Source: JAIQGF01 sp051006995 (GTDB lineage: Bacteria; Acidobacteriota; Terriglobia; Terriglobales; Acidobacteriaceae). From it: a stretch of DNA of 64,000 bases. Shown one piece after another: positions 52,060 to 61,037 of this stretch. A model generated the notes under the pieces. It saw only the letters and a list, made by a program, of their open reading frames with translations. It did no database searches and was not told the origin of the DNA. The position numbers and the translations under genes are program-made. The DNA lies in contig JBPCSQ010000020.1 of the NCBI GenBank assembly GCA_051006995.1, forward strand, positions 124,001 through 188,000, read 5' to 3'. Position 1 is the stretch's first letter, and every line of letters begins with the position of its first letter.

Positions 52060-54705
52060 ATGGCAGACGAACAGAATCCGCAACTTCCACTGAATCCGCC
52101 GGGCGGCGACGGGCAGGGTCCCGGCGCGGCCAACATTCAGCCGATCAACATTGAAGAGGAGATGCGCCGGTCGTATCTCGACTATTCGATGTCGGTGATC
52201 ATCGGGCGCGCGTTGCCCGACGTGCGCGACGGCCTGAAGCCGGTGCATCGCCGCTTTTTGTACGCCATGCACGACATGGGCTTGCTCTCGAACCGCAAGC
52301 ACGTGAAGTGCGCCAAGGTGGTGGGCGAATGTCTCGGTAAATATCACCCGCACGGCGACACCGCACTCTACGATGCGCTGGTGCGCATGGCCCAGCCGTT
52401 TTCCATGCGCTACCGGCTGGTGGATGGCCAGGGCAACTTCGGCTCGGTGGACGGAGACCCGGCGGCGGCTTACCGGTACACCGAATGCCGCATGACGGCG
52501 ATCGGCGAAGAACTGCTCTCCGACATTGACAAGGACACCGTGGACTTCGTCGCCAACTTCGACGACACCACGGTCGAGCCGGTGGTGTTACCGACGACCG
52601 TTCCCAACCTGCTGGTGAACGGCTCCAACGGCATCGCCGTGGGCATGGCAACCAACATCCCGCCGCACAACCTGACCGAAATCGTGGACGCTGCCATCAC
52701 GCTGGTGAACAAGCCCAACGCGCAACTGGCGGAAATTCTGCAGATCGTGAAGGGCCCCGATTTCCCCACCGGCGCCTTCATTCACGGTCGCGCCGGGATT
52801 GCCGAGGCGTACAAGCATGGCCGCGGACGTTTCGTGATGCGCGCCAAGGCGGCCATCGAGAACATCGCCAAGGAACGGCAGGCGATTGTGGTCACCGAGA
52901 TTCCCTACCAAGTGAACAAGGCTCGCTTGGTGGAGCGCATCGCCGACCTGGTGAATGACAAAGTCATTGACGATGTCAGCGACATCCGCGACGAGAGCGA
53001 TCGCGAAGGCATGCGCGTGGTGGTGGAGCTGAAGCGCGGGGCTGAGCCGCAGATCGTGCTCAACCAGCTCTACAAGCACACCCAGATGCAAGAGAGCTTC
53101 AGCATGATCTTCCTGGCCGTGGTGAACGGCCAGCCGAAGGAGATGGGGCTCGTCGAAGCGATCAATCACTTCATCGAGCACCGCATCGAGGTGGTGCGCC
53201 GGCGCACGGCGTTCCTGCTGGGCAAGGCCAAAGACCGCGAGCACATCCTGGAAGGCTACATCGCCGCCGTGGACCGGCTGGACGATGTAATCGCCATCAT
53301 CCGCGGCAGCGGCAATCGCGCCGAGGCACGCGACAACCTGGTGGCCTACTTCGGCGGCAAGGCCATCGAGGTCAGCGTCGGCAATAAGAAGTCGAACATT
53401 TCCATCGGTCGCAACAAGCCGGAAAAGGGCTTCGACGCCAAGCAGGCCGACGCCATCCTCGAGTTGCAGCTGCACCGCCTGACGCGGCTCTCGATTGATG
53501 AAGTGCTCAACGAGCTGAAAGAAACGCGCGAGCGCATCGCCGAGTACGAATCGATCCTTGGCTCGGAGAAGAAGCTGCGCGCTGTGATCATCAAAGAGCT
53601 GGAAGAGGTGAAGAAGAAGTTCGGCGACGAGCGCCGCACGCAGATCGTGGACGAGGCCGCCGAAATCCAGCTCGAAGACCTGATCGTAGACGAGCAGGTG
53701 GCGGTCACCGTGAGCCATGGCGGCTATCTCAAGCGCACGCCGCTCACCGTGTACCGGCAGCAGCGCCGCGGCGGCACCGGCCGCACCGGCATGAAGACGC
53801 GCGAGGAGGATTTCGTCGAGCACCTGTTTGTCGCCTCGACCCATGCCTACTTGCTCATCTTCACCAACACCGGGCGCGTGTACTGGCTGAAGGTGTACGA
53901 AGTGCCCGACGTCGGCGCCGCCGGCAAAGGCAAGCACATCGGCAACCTGGTGTCGCTGCAACCCGGCGAGACCGTGCGCACGATTCTGCCGGTACGCGAC
54001 CTGGAAGAGGAGAACAGGCACGTCTTCTTTGCAACGCGCAATGGCACGGTAAAGAAGACGCCGCTGAAGGACTTCAGCAACGTGATGTCACGCGGCATCA
54101 TCGCCATCGGCATTGACAAGGGCGACGAGCTGGTCGGCACCGCGCTCACCGACGGTTTCCAGATCGTGTTCCTGGCCTCGCACGAGGGCATGGCCATCCG
54201 CTTCGACGAAGAAGACGTCCGCTCGATGGGCCGTCCCGCGTACGGCGTGCGCGGCATGGACCTCGACAAGGGTGACTACATCGTTGGAATGGCGGTCACC
54301 TCGAAGAGCATTGCGACGGAGGTCAAGCGCCCGCGGAACGGCGAGGAAGGCGAAACGGAACCGAACATGATCCTGTCGGTCACCGAGATGGGCTACGGCA
54401 AGCGCACCCCGGTGGACGAGTACCGGCTGCAATCGCGCGGCGGCAAGGGCGTAATCAACGTCAAGACCACGTCGCGCAACGGCAAGGTAGTCGGCATCCT
54501 GCTGGTCAGCGAAGACAGCGAGGCCATGGTGATCAGCCAGTACGGCAAGATCATCCGCATGGGCACCGCCGGCATCCGCGAAGCGGGACGCTCCACCCAG
54601 GGCGTACGGTTGCTGAACCTGGATGCCGATGATCGGGTAGCTGCCGCGGTAGTGATCCCGAAGGAAGAAGTGAACGGGAACGCGGAGCCGCCACTGATTC
54701 AGTAA
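52060..54705 (+). CDS. gyrA: DNA gyrase subunit A
   Basis: Type IIA topoisomerase subunit of 881 residues that breaks and reseals DNA during negative supercoiling. The breakage domain has RALPDVRDGLKPVHRRFLY, the catalytic tyrosine in AAAYRYTECRM (about 140), and NGSNGIAVGMATNIPPHNL. The C-terminal wrapping domain has the GyrA box QRRGGTG (about 567) that separates GyrA from ParC. gyrB is not adjacent. Transcription likely starts from the TATAAT promoter about 148 bases upstream and ends at the 54730 terminator. Confidence 0.97.
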   Translation: MADEQNPQLPLNPPGGDGQGPGAANIQPINIEEEMRRSYLDYSMSVIIGRALPDVRDGLKPVHRRFLYAMHDMGLLSNRKHVKCAKVVGECLGKYHPHGDTALYDALVRMAQPFSMRYRLVDGQGNFGSVDGDPAAAYRYTECRMTAIGEELLSDIDKDTVDFVANFDDTTVEPVVLPTTVPNLLVNGSNGIAVGMATNIPPHNLTEIVDAAITLVNKPNAQLAEILQIVKGPDFPTGAFIHGRAGIAEAYKHGRGRFVMRAKAAIENIAKERQAIVVTEIPYQVNKARLVERIADLVNDKVIDDVSDIRDESDREGMRVVVELKRGAEPQIVLNQLYKHTQMQESFSMIFLAVVNGQPKEMGLVEAINHFIEHRIEVVRRRTAFLLGKAKDREHILEGYIAAVDRLDDVIAIIRGSGNRAEARDNLVAYFGGKAIEVSVGNKKSNISIGRNKPEKGFDAKQADAILELQLHRLTRLSIDEVLNELKETRERIAEYESILGSEKKLRAVIIKELEEVKKKFGDERRTQIVDEAAEIQLEDLIVDEQVAVTVSHGGYLKRTPLTVYRQQRRGGTGRTGMKTREEDFVEHLFVASTHAYLLIFTNTGRVYWLKVYEVPDVGAAGKGKHIGNLVSLQPGETVRTILPVRDLEEENRHVFFATRNGTVKKTPLKDFSNVMSRGIIAIGIDKGDELVGTALTDGFQIVFLASHEGMAIRFDEEDVRSMGRPAYGVRGMDLDKGDYIVGMAVTSKSIATEVKRPRNGEEGETEPNMILSVTEMGYGKRTPVDEYRLQSRGGKGVINVKTTSRNGKVVGILLVSEDSEAMVISQYGKIIRMGTAGIREAGRSTQGVRLLNLDADDRVAAAVVIPKEEVNGNAEPPLIQ

Positions 54706-54729
54706 CTGTGTGGTGCTGATGGTTGTGTT

Positions 54730-54761
54730 AGCCCGGCCGCCCTCGGCCGGGCTTGATTTTT
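54730..54761 (+). terminator. Intrinsic terminator of gyrA
   Basis: A perfect 10-bp GC stem (54730-54739 with 54744-54753, loop CCCT) followed by TGATTTTT-like sequence (T run 54757-54761). Confidence 0.9.
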
Positions 54762-54847
54762 CCAGCGTGTGGCTGAGGCTACCCCGCTGTGGCCCCGCCG
54801 CATCTTCTCTACCGGTTCCCAAGGTTCAATGACGTTTGGGAGGAAAG

Positions 54848-55459
54848 ATGAAGTTCAAATCGCTGCTTATTGTCATGCTTCTTGCCGGCGTGGCGGCCTG
54901 GGCGCAGACGCGCACGATTTCGGAAGGGACCGAGATCAAGGTCCGCACCGATACGGCAATTCCCGCGAAGCCCGCAGCGGGCGCGGCGTACACAGCCACG
55001 GTCAGCGACGATGTTCCCGACACCTCGGGCGGCATCGCTATTCCGAAGGGGAGCCGCGCGCGCCTGGTGGCCACTCCGACGCCCGATGGCAAAGACATGC
55101 TGTTGGATCTGCGCTCGGTCACAGTCAGCGGAAGGAGTTACACCCTGACGGCCCCAGGCTCGGGCAAGAGCTCAGGGGGCTCCGGGCTGGGCGCCAACAA
55201 GCGCACGGCGAAGTACGTTGGCGGCGGCGCTGCCGTGGGCGCGGTCCTGGGTGCGCTGCTGGGCGGCGGCAAGGGCGCGGCGATCGGGGCCATCGTGGGC
55301 GGCGCCGGCGGAGCAGGAGCGCAAGTCCTGACCGGAAAGAAGTCTGGCTTGCCGGCCGAGACGCAGCTCAGTTACAAACTCGCGCAGAACTTGACTATGC
55401 GTCCGGCGGCAACGCGCTCCGGCAGCAGCACAGGGCTGAAGAAGCGTCCGCCGCAGTGA
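54848..55459 (+). CDS. Secreted glycine-zipper protein
   Basis: A 203-residue exported protein: signal peptide (MKFKSLLIVMLLAGVAAWAQ), a beta-rich N-domain (GTEIKVRTDTAIPAKPAAG; GGIAIPKGSRARLVATPTPD), then a glycine zipper (VGGGAAVGAVLGALLGGGKG and GAAIGAIVGG) that may insert in or span a membrane, and a basic tail. GGAGG precedes the ATG. Common in Acidobacteria; role unknown. Confidence 0.8.
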   Translation: MKFKSLLIVMLLAGVAAWAQTRTISEGTEIKVRTDTAIPAKPAAGAAYTATVSDDVPDTSGGIAIPKGSRARLVATPTPDGKDMLLDLRSVTVSGRSYTLTAPGSGKSSGGSGLGANKRTAKYVGGGAAVGAVLGALLGGGKGAAIGAIVGGAGGAGAQVLTGKKSGLPAETQLSYKLAQNLTMRPAATRSGSSTGLKKRPPQ

Positions 55460-55511
55460 AGGCAGTTGTGAGTTGTTGGTTGTCAGCAAGGCCACATTGA
55501 GGTTTTTGCCC

Positions 55512-55573
55512 TTCCGAGCAGAGCGAGGAATCTGTTATTCAGGTCAAAAGCAGATTCCTCACTGCGTTCGGAA
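55512..55573. repeat. Inverted pair of GAGGAATCTG-type repeats
   Basis: Left arm 55512-55534 and right arm 55551-55573 share the end GAGGAATCTG and pair at about 19 of 23 positions. The right arm read on the minus strand with its flank (GTCATTCCGAACGCAGTGAG) has the same GTCATYCCGA start as the elements at 28347 and 45482. It lies between convergent genes. Confidence 0.65.
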
Positions 55574-55582
55574 TGACAAAAC

Positions 55583-57184
55583 CTACGGTTCGGTGCGCAG
55601 ACCCTGTTTCCGCCACCCCGCCAGTCCATCCTGATACACCACCACGTTCTTGAATCCGCGGCTGAGGAGCACGCGGCCGACGGCTCGGCTGGCGGCGCAG
55701 GTGTCGGCGGCGCCCCCGTTTCCGCTCTCGTAGAGAACGATGTCGAGGTCCTTGGGAAGCTCACTGACCCGGCGCTCGGATTCGATCATTGGAATGTTGA
55801 TTGCCCCGGTGATGTGACCAGCGCGGAAATCATCGGCCGAGCGGACATCCACAAACAGCGCGCCGCTTTGGGCCAGCTTCTCCGCCTCCGCGGTGTGGAT
55901 CAGCTTCGGCTCGGGGCCGCCGGGAGCGATCTCGGAACAGTCAATGGAGCTGGCTTTGAACTCCAGGAACGGGCTGCTGCCTGCCGTGGACGCGCTGCCC
56001 GACTTCGGTTTCTTTGCAGCCGCGGCAGGCGTGGCCGTAACCGGTTTGGAGCTAGGCGGCGCTTGGCCGCCGGAGGCCGTGACTTTGGCAGGCGTTCCCG
56101 CCGATGCCAGATCTTCGTTCAGCAACTGCTCAAAGCGCGAAAGCTCCATCGGCCCGACGATGCGTCGGTTTCCGAGGAAAAACGTCGGCGTGCCGCGGAC
56201 TCCGAGCGCGCTGCCGTCTTCCCGGTCGCGCTCGATCTGCGGTCTGGTCGCATGGCTGGTGACGCAAGCGCGAAACTTTTCCATGTCTACTCCAAGCTCT
56301 GACGCGTAGCGCTCCAGGTCCGCATCGCCAAGATTTCCATTGGCCTTGTAAAAGCGGTCCAGGGCGGGCCAGAACTTGCCCTGCTGTCCGGCACATTCGG
56401 CGGCTTCAGCCGCGCCTTCGGCGTACATGTGGAGCTGGGGCAGCGGAAACTCGCGAAACACGAAGCGAACGCGATCGGCGTAGAGCTGCCGGAGCTTTAC
56501 GATCGTCGGCGCCGTCGCCACACATGCCGGGCACTGGATGTCGCCGAACTCGACCAGCGTCACCGCCGCCTCGGGATTTCCGGTGACATGGCTTTCGGGT
56601 CGTACGAGTTGCGCCGACTGCGAGTTGGTGAGTGGCGCTGCTGCAGCGGATTCCACCGCCTTGGCGGCATGGCGCTGCAACAGGTAGAAGGCAGGCGAGC
56701 CCACGGCGAGGGCGACGAGCAGGACCGTCACATACTGGCTTGCGGCTACGCGCCCGGCGCGGCGATCGGCGTAGCTTGATCCGAGCGACGCGAGGGCAAG
56801 CACGAAAATGATGGTCACGGCGACCGCCTGCACCACACACCAGGCGCACCAGGCGTGAATGACAAATTGCTCAATGCCGCTGAGGACCAGGGAGCCCGCG
56901 AGGCCTACACCGGCGATTGCAGCCGTCGCGCGGCGCAGCCACGAGCTTTGCGAAGCGGACACCAGCGGCTCAGCGAAGATCAGCGCCGCCAGCACGCTGT
57001 ACATCGCGATCCCGTATGCCGGCGTCGGCACGCCGAAGATGTGCGCATAGCGGCTGGCGCGCACGACATCGCAACCGCTGCCCAGGCATAGCATCGGTAT
57101 AGAGGACGAGGTGTACGCCCACAGCAAGTAGAGCGAATCGAACAGCCCCAACAGGGTGAGTGCGAATGCGGCGGTCTTACGCAT
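55583..57184 (-). CDS. VKOR-DsbA-rhodanese fusion protein
   Basis: A 533-residue membrane thiol-oxidation protein. Residues 1-145 are a vitamin K epoxide reductase-like domain of four or five helices with CLGSGC (about 33-38) and CAWC (about 112-115). Residues 200-370 are a DsbA-type thioredoxin with CPAC (about 215-218) and the cis-Pro loop GVRGTPTFFL. After an Ala/Pro/Lys linker, a rhodanese fold follows (LFVDVRSADDFRAGHITGAI), but the usual active-site Cys position reads YESGNGG, so sulfurtransfer is doubtful. The fusion should form disulfides in exported proteins and reoxidise itself through quinone. Confidence 0.9.
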   Translation of the reverse strand: MRKTAAFALTLLGLFDSLYLLWAYTSSSIPMLCLGSGCDVVRASRYAHIFGVPTPAYGIAMYSVLAALIFAEPLVSASQSSWLRRATAAIAGVGLAGSLVLSGIEQFVIHAWCAWCVVQAVAVTIIFVLALASLGSSYADRRAGRVAASQYVTVLLVALAVGSPAFYLLQRHAAKAVESAAAAPLTNSQSAQLVRPESHVTGNPEAAVTLVEFGDIQCPACVATAPTIVKLRQLYADRVRFVFREFPLPQLHMYAEGAAEAAECAGQQGKFWPALDRFYKANGNLGDADLERYASELGVDMEKFRACVTSHATRPQIERDREDGSALGVRGTPTFFLGNRRIVGPMELSRFEQLLNEDLASAGTPAKVTASGGQAPPSSKPVTATPAAAAKKPKSGSASTAGSSPFLEFKASSIDCSEIAPGGPEPKLIHTAEAEKLAQSGALFVDVRSADDFRAGHITGAINIPMIESERRVSELPKDLDIVLYESGNGGAADTCAASRAVGRVLLSRGFKNVVVYQDGLAGWRKQGLRTEP

Positions 57185-57186
57185 TG

Positions 57187-57220
57187 GCGAGTACCGAGCA
57201 CCAAGTACCGAGTACCAAGT
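57187..57220. repeat. Degenerate tandem word upstream of the fusion gene
   Basis: GAGTACC, GAGCACCAAGTACC, GAGTACCAAGT: four to five variants of GAGTACC/AAGTACC in 34 bases, immediately before the minus-strand start at 57184. Confidence 0.55.
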
Positions 57221-57324
57221 TAAAACCCAGCGGGTCTTCGCTCGATATCAACTACCGGCTACCCGTAAATACAATTCTAAAGTACGTGCCCCAGCGGCGG
57301 CGCCAATCGTCCCTGACCATTACA

Positions 57325-57705
57325 ATGAACGCCATGCGAGTGGTGAATTTGAGCGAGAAGCTGGGGAATTTCTCCGAGTATTGGTCGCCCAAGATTGTAG
57401 GCGAGTTGAATGACTCCTACGTCAAGCTGGTGAAGCTGAAGGGTGATTTCGTCTGGCACCACCACGACGCCGAAGATGAACTGTTCCTGGTGCTCAACGG
57501 CATGCTGCGGATGAAGATCCGTGAGAACGGCAGCGAGCGCGAGGAGGCAATCCGGCCGGGCGAGTTCATCATCGTGCCGCGCGGGGTCGAGCATCTTCCT
57601 ATTGCCGACGAGGAGGTTCACGTCATGTTGCTGGAGCCGAAGTCCACGCTGAATACCGGCAACCTGCGGAACGAGCGCACGCGGGAACAGTTGGAGAGAC
57701 TGTAG
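57325..57705 (+). CDS. Small cupin-domain protein
   Basis: A 126-residue single cupin barrel, cytosolic. The metal-site motif HHHDAEDELFLVLNGMLRM (about 46-64) and the second cupin motif PGEFIIVPRGVEHLP are both intact. Such stand-alone cupins are often dioxygenases, isomerases or sensors. ATG 57325 or 57334 are near-equal starts; neither has a strong site. Confidence 0.82.
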   Translation: MNAMRVVNLSEKLGNFSEYWSPKIVGELNDSYVKLVKLKGDFVWHHHDAEDELFLVLNGMLRMKIRENGSEREEAIRPGEFIIVPRGVEHLPIADEEVHVMLLEPKSTLNTGNLRNERTREQLERL

Positions 57706-57763
57706 TCGGCGTAACCGAAGTACAATGTGAGCAGTCCAACCCACCTGGGGTTATCCAGACATC

Positions 57764-59002
57764 ATGGCGTCCGCCTCCCAACCCGCCGCCGGTCTGCGTG
57801 CTGTGATGGCGCAGCCGGACTTCCGCAAGCTGTGGCTGGCGCAGTTCGTCAGCGTGTTTGGCGATTTCCTGGCGTTGTTCGGCGTCATCAGCCTGATCAC
57901 CTTCCGCTGGCACGGCACGGCGGTGCAGATTACGTACGTGACCATCGCGTACGTGCTGCCCCTGGCGGTGGTCAGCCCGTTTGCAGGGGTGTTCATTGAC
58001 CGCTGGAATGTGAAGCGGGTGATGATTGCCAGCGACCTAATCCGGGGCGTGCTGGTGCTGATGCTGCTCTGGGCCACTACCGTTCCGCAACTGTGCGCGA
58101 TATTCGCAACGCTGAGCGTGGTGTCGAGCTTCTTCGCGCCCGCGCAGTCGGTCACGGTGCGGACGCTGATCTCGATGGACAGGCTGTTGGCCGCCAACGC
58201 CATGATGTCGCAGGCTTTCTACACCGTTCGCCTGCTGTCGCCCGCGGTCGCGGGCGCGTTGGTCGTGTGGCTGACGGAGAGGTCCTGCTTTTATCTGGAT
58301 TCGTTTAGCTTTTTCTTCTCGGCGGCGATGGTCTTCACGATCGCCATCCATCGGAAACCCGCGCCGGGCGCGAAGACCATCAAGGGCTTCCTGGCCGACC
58401 TGACCACCGGCAACCGCTTCATCTTCACCCATCCCTCGCTGGCCTTCGTGATCACCTCGATGGTGAGCGCGATGTTCGTGATGAGCTGCTTGAGCCCGCT
58501 GTTCTCCATCTACGTGCGCGACATCATCGGCAAGGGCACGTTTTCTTACGGAATCGTCAGCTCGGCCGTGGGCGTGGGACTGATCGTCGGGACGCAGGCG
58601 GTGAACCGGTTTGCCCGCAACCGCTCGAAAAAGGAGATCGTCCTGTTCGGGCTGGTGTTCTGCGGATTCGGTGTTGCGCTGCTGGGAATCTTCCGGACGT
58701 TTGCGGCGGCCATCGGCAGCACCTTCGGCATGGGATTCGGCATCGCCTTCGTCATTGTGGCGGCGCAAACCCTGATGCAGCAGGAAACCCCGCACGACAT
58801 GCTGGGACGGGTCAGCTCCAGCTTCATGTCGGTGTTCTCGCTGGCGCAGGCGGGCGGGCTGCTGCTTTCCGGGCACTTGGCCGACTGGCTGGGAATTCGC
58901 ATGGTGTTCGTCGCCTGCGCCCTCGCGCTTATGGTTCTGGCGGCGATTGGCTACACCCGCCGCGGCGCCACCCCCGCCATGGCTGAAAGCGCCGGATCCT
59001 GA
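57764..59002 (+). CDS. MFS transporter (EntS/drug-exporter-like)
   Basis: A 412-residue, 12-helix major facilitator of the MFS_3 group, usually exporters of siderophores or drugs. Recognisable parts are FRKLWLAQFVSVFGDFLALF in helix 1, PFAGVFIDRWNVKRVMIASD between helices 2 and 3, and QTLMQQETPHDMLGRVSS in the second half. It begins 59 bases after the cupin gene. Substrate unknown. Confidence 0.88.
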   Translation: MASASQPAAGLRAVMAQPDFRKLWLAQFVSVFGDFLALFGVISLITFRWHGTAVQITYVTIAYVLPLAVVSPFAGVFIDRWNVKRVMIASDLIRGVLVLMLLWATTVPQLCAIFATLSVVSSFFAPAQSVTVRTLISMDRLLAANAMMSQAFYTVRLLSPAVAGALVVWLTERSCFYLDSFSFFFSAAMVFTIAIHRKPAPGAKTIKGFLADLTTGNRFIFTHPSLAFVITSMVSAMFVMSCLSPLFSIYVRDIIGKGTFSYGIVSSAVGVGLIVGTQAVNRFARNRSKKEIVLFGLVFCGFGVALLGIFRTFAAAIGSTFGMGFGIAFVIVAAQTLMQQETPHDMLGRVSSSFMSVFSLAQAGGLLLSGHLADWLGIRMVFVACALALMVLAAIGYTRRGATPAMAESAGS

Positions 59003-59087
59003 ACTCTTTCCCCGCTACAGGCTAGAATAGTAGGTTCACCATCGCCTGTGACTACGCGGCTGGGGCTGCGCCGGGCGTCGAGGATTT

Positions 59088-59465
59088 ATGTTTGAAATCA
59101 GCGTAGAAGACAGTTTCGCCGCCGGACATGCCCTGCGCGGCTATCGCGGCAAGTGCGAGAACCCGCACGGCCACAATTACAAGGTCCGCATCACGCTGGC
59201 GGGAAACGAGCTCGACGGCATCGGCCTGCTCTACGATTTCAAGGACCTCAAGCTGGCGATGAATGAGCTCATTGATCGCCTCGATCACCAGTATCTCAAC
59301 GACATTGAGCCCTTCAAGAAAGACAATCCTTCGGCCGAAAACATGGCCCGCTACTTTTACCAGGAGGCCCGGTCGCGCCTGCAGCAGGCCACCGGCGGCC
59401 GCGTTCAGGTGAAGCAGGTGAAAGTCTGGGAGACGGACACGACGACCGCAACGTATTTTGAATGA
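59088..59465 (+). CDS. queD: 6-carboxy-5,6,7,8-tetrahydropterin synthase
   Basis: Second enzyme of the preQ0/queuosine route, converting dihydroneopterin triphosphate to carboxytetrahydropterin. The 125 residues contain SFAAGHALRGYRGKCENPHGHNYKV as a zinc/active-site region, including the catalytic Cys four residues before HGH, and the LDHQYLND motif. First of the que genes; separated from queE by a 117-base repeat-bearing gap. Confidence 0.93.
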   Translation: MFEISVEDSFAAGHALRGYRGKCENPHGHNYKVRITLAGNELDGIGLLYDFKDLKLAMNELIDRLDHQYLNDIEPFKKDNPSAENMARYFYQEARSRLQQATGGRVQVKQVKVWETDTTTATYFE

Positions 59466-59550
59466 AGAAGTAAGAAGTCAGAAGTAAGAATTCCGAACCT
59501 CCAGGTGATCTCCGGCCGTTCTTAGTTCTGACTTCTTCATTCTTACTTTT
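59466..59550. repeat. Inverted pair of AAGAAGTCAGAA words between queD and queE
   Basis: The left copy (59466-59498) carries GAAGAAGTAAGAAGTCAG and the right copy (59520-59550) is its near reverse complement (CTTAGTTCTGACTTCTTC). A hairpin is likely in the que transcript. The same word occurs at 50885-50915. Confidence 0.6.
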
Positions 59551-59582
59551 CCGACGCCGCTCCCATTTGTACGCATGGGAAA

Positions 59583-60278
59583 ATGTCACTCAGGCCAAGA
59601 ATGCAGATTGCCGAAATTTACCGCTCCATCCAGGGAGAAAGCTCGTTTGCCGGGCTGCCGTGCACCTTCGTGCGCCTGACCGGATGCAACCTGCGCTGCT
59701 CCTGGTGCGACAGCGAGTACACCTTCACCGGCGGCACACGCAGGACCGTGGACGAAGTCGAAGCCGAAGTGCGGCGGCTTTCCCCATCCGGGCTGGTTGA
59801 GATCACCGGCGGCGAGCCCATGCTTCAGGAGCGGGAAGCGGTTCCACTGATGCAGCGTTTGCTGGACGGCGGCTACACGGTTCTGCTGGAGACCAGCGGC
59901 GAGCGCCCGCTGGAGCAGGTGCCACGCGGCGTACACAAGATTGTGGACGTGAAGTGCCCGCAATCGGGCGAGGGCGGCACGTTCCGCCTGGAAAATCTTC
60001 AGACCCTAACCGGCGATGACGAGCTGAAGTTCGTGCTCGCCGGCCGCGAAGATTATGAGTTCGCCCGCAGCTTTGTTCGCGAGCACCGGCTGGAGGGCAG
60101 CGTTCCACTCATCTTCTCCCCCGCCTTTCGCAAGGACGCGATGGGAGCGCGCGACACTTCGCACTGCCTGCTCGATCCGCAACAACTGGCGGATTGGATC
60201 GTGGCGGACGGCCTAAGGGTCCGCCTGGGGTTGCAGATCCACAAATTCATCTGGGCGCCGGAAATGAAGGGCGTATGA
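59583..60278 (+). CDS. queE: 7-carboxy-7-deazaguanine synthase
   Basis: Radical SAM enzyme of 231 residues making the deazaguanine ring from carboxytetrahydropterin. The cluster motif is CNLRCSWC (about 36-43), with EIYRSIQGESSFAGLPC before it and ITGGEPMLQ after it. Its stop overlaps the queC ATG (60275-60278). ATG 59583 or 59601 may be used. Confidence 0.93.
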   Translation: MSLRPRMQIAEIYRSIQGESSFAGLPCTFVRLTGCNLRCSWCDSEYTFTGGTRRTVDEVEAEVRRLSPSGLVEITGGEPMLQEREAVPLMQRLLDGGYTVLLETSGERPLEQVPRGVHKIVDVKCPQSGEGGTFRLENLQTLTGDDELKFVLAGREDYEFARSFVREHRLEGSVPLIFSPAFRKDAMGARDTSHCLLDPQQLADWIVADGLRVRLGLQIHKFIWAPEMKGV

Positions 60279-60982
60279 AAACGCGCGCCGTCATTCTCCT
60301 CAGCGGCGGCATGGATTCCTGCGTTTGCGCGGCGCTGGCGGCGCGCGACTACGATGCCGCTGCCTTGCACGTGAGCTACGGCCAGCGCACGGAAGCACGG
60401 GAACGGCGCGCCTTTGAGGCCATCTGCGAGCGCGTCGGCATTGCCCGGCGCATGGTCATTCACAATCAGGCGCTCGCTCAGATTGGCGGCTCGGCGCTCA
60501 CCGACTCGAGCATCGCGGTTCCCACCGCCGACGGGACATTGGGGGAGCAAAGAACGGAAGCCGGGCAGGTGCCGGTCACCTACGTTCCCTTCCGCAACGC
60601 TCATTTTCTCGCCGCCGCGGTAAGCTGGGCCGAGGTATTGGGCGCGGAAAAAATCCTGATCGGCGCCGTCGAACAGGACAGCTCCGGGTACCCGGATTGC
60701 CGCCCCGCGTATTACCAGGCCTTCAACCAGGTGATTCGGGCGGGCACACGCGAGGGCAAAATCGAGATCGTTACCCCGCTGATCTATATGCGGAAATCCG
60801 AGATTGTGCGCCTTGGCCTTGAATTAGGCGCACCCTTCGATTTAACGTGGAGTTGCTACAGCCAAGAGCAAATGGCCTGTGGTGTCTGCGAGAGCTGCGT
60901 GTTGAGGCTGCGCGCCTTTGAAGCGGCGGGTGCGCGCGATCCCATCCCTTATCAGCCGCAGGCGGCGCGCCATCGCACGTAA
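60275..60982 (+). CDS. queC: 7-cyano-7-deazaguanine (preQ0) synthase
   Basis: ATP-dependent enzyme of 235 residues converting carboxydeazaguanine to preQ0. It has the PP-loop LLSGGMDSCVCAAL (about 8-21), YVPFRNAHFLAAAVSWAEVL, and the zinc-binding cysteines near the C-terminus (SCYSQEQMACGVCESC). The ATGA overlap with queE shows translational coupling. Confidence 0.94.
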   Translation: MKTRAVILLSGGMDSCVCAALAARDYDAAALHVSYGQRTEARERRAFEAICERVGIARRMVIHNQALAQIGGSALTDSSIAVPTADGTLGEQRTEAGQVPVTYVPFRNAHFLAAAVSWAEVLGAEKILIGAVEQDSSGYPDCRPAYYQAFNQVIRAGTREGKIEIVTPLIYMRKSEIVRLGLELGAPFDLTWSCYSQEQMACGVCESCVLRLRAFEAAGARDPIPYQPQAARHRT

Positions 60983-61037
60983 TCCGCCGCATTCCCAGCG
61001 GGGCGCGGACATTATTTCGAGAAGCCGGAGGGCTGCA

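Noticed and set aside
59003..59087. PreQ1 riboswitch before queD, or Moco riboswitch before moeA
   Set aside because: Neither leader shows the expected conserved core; the moeA leader is filled by a tandem word and the queD leader is too short and featureless.
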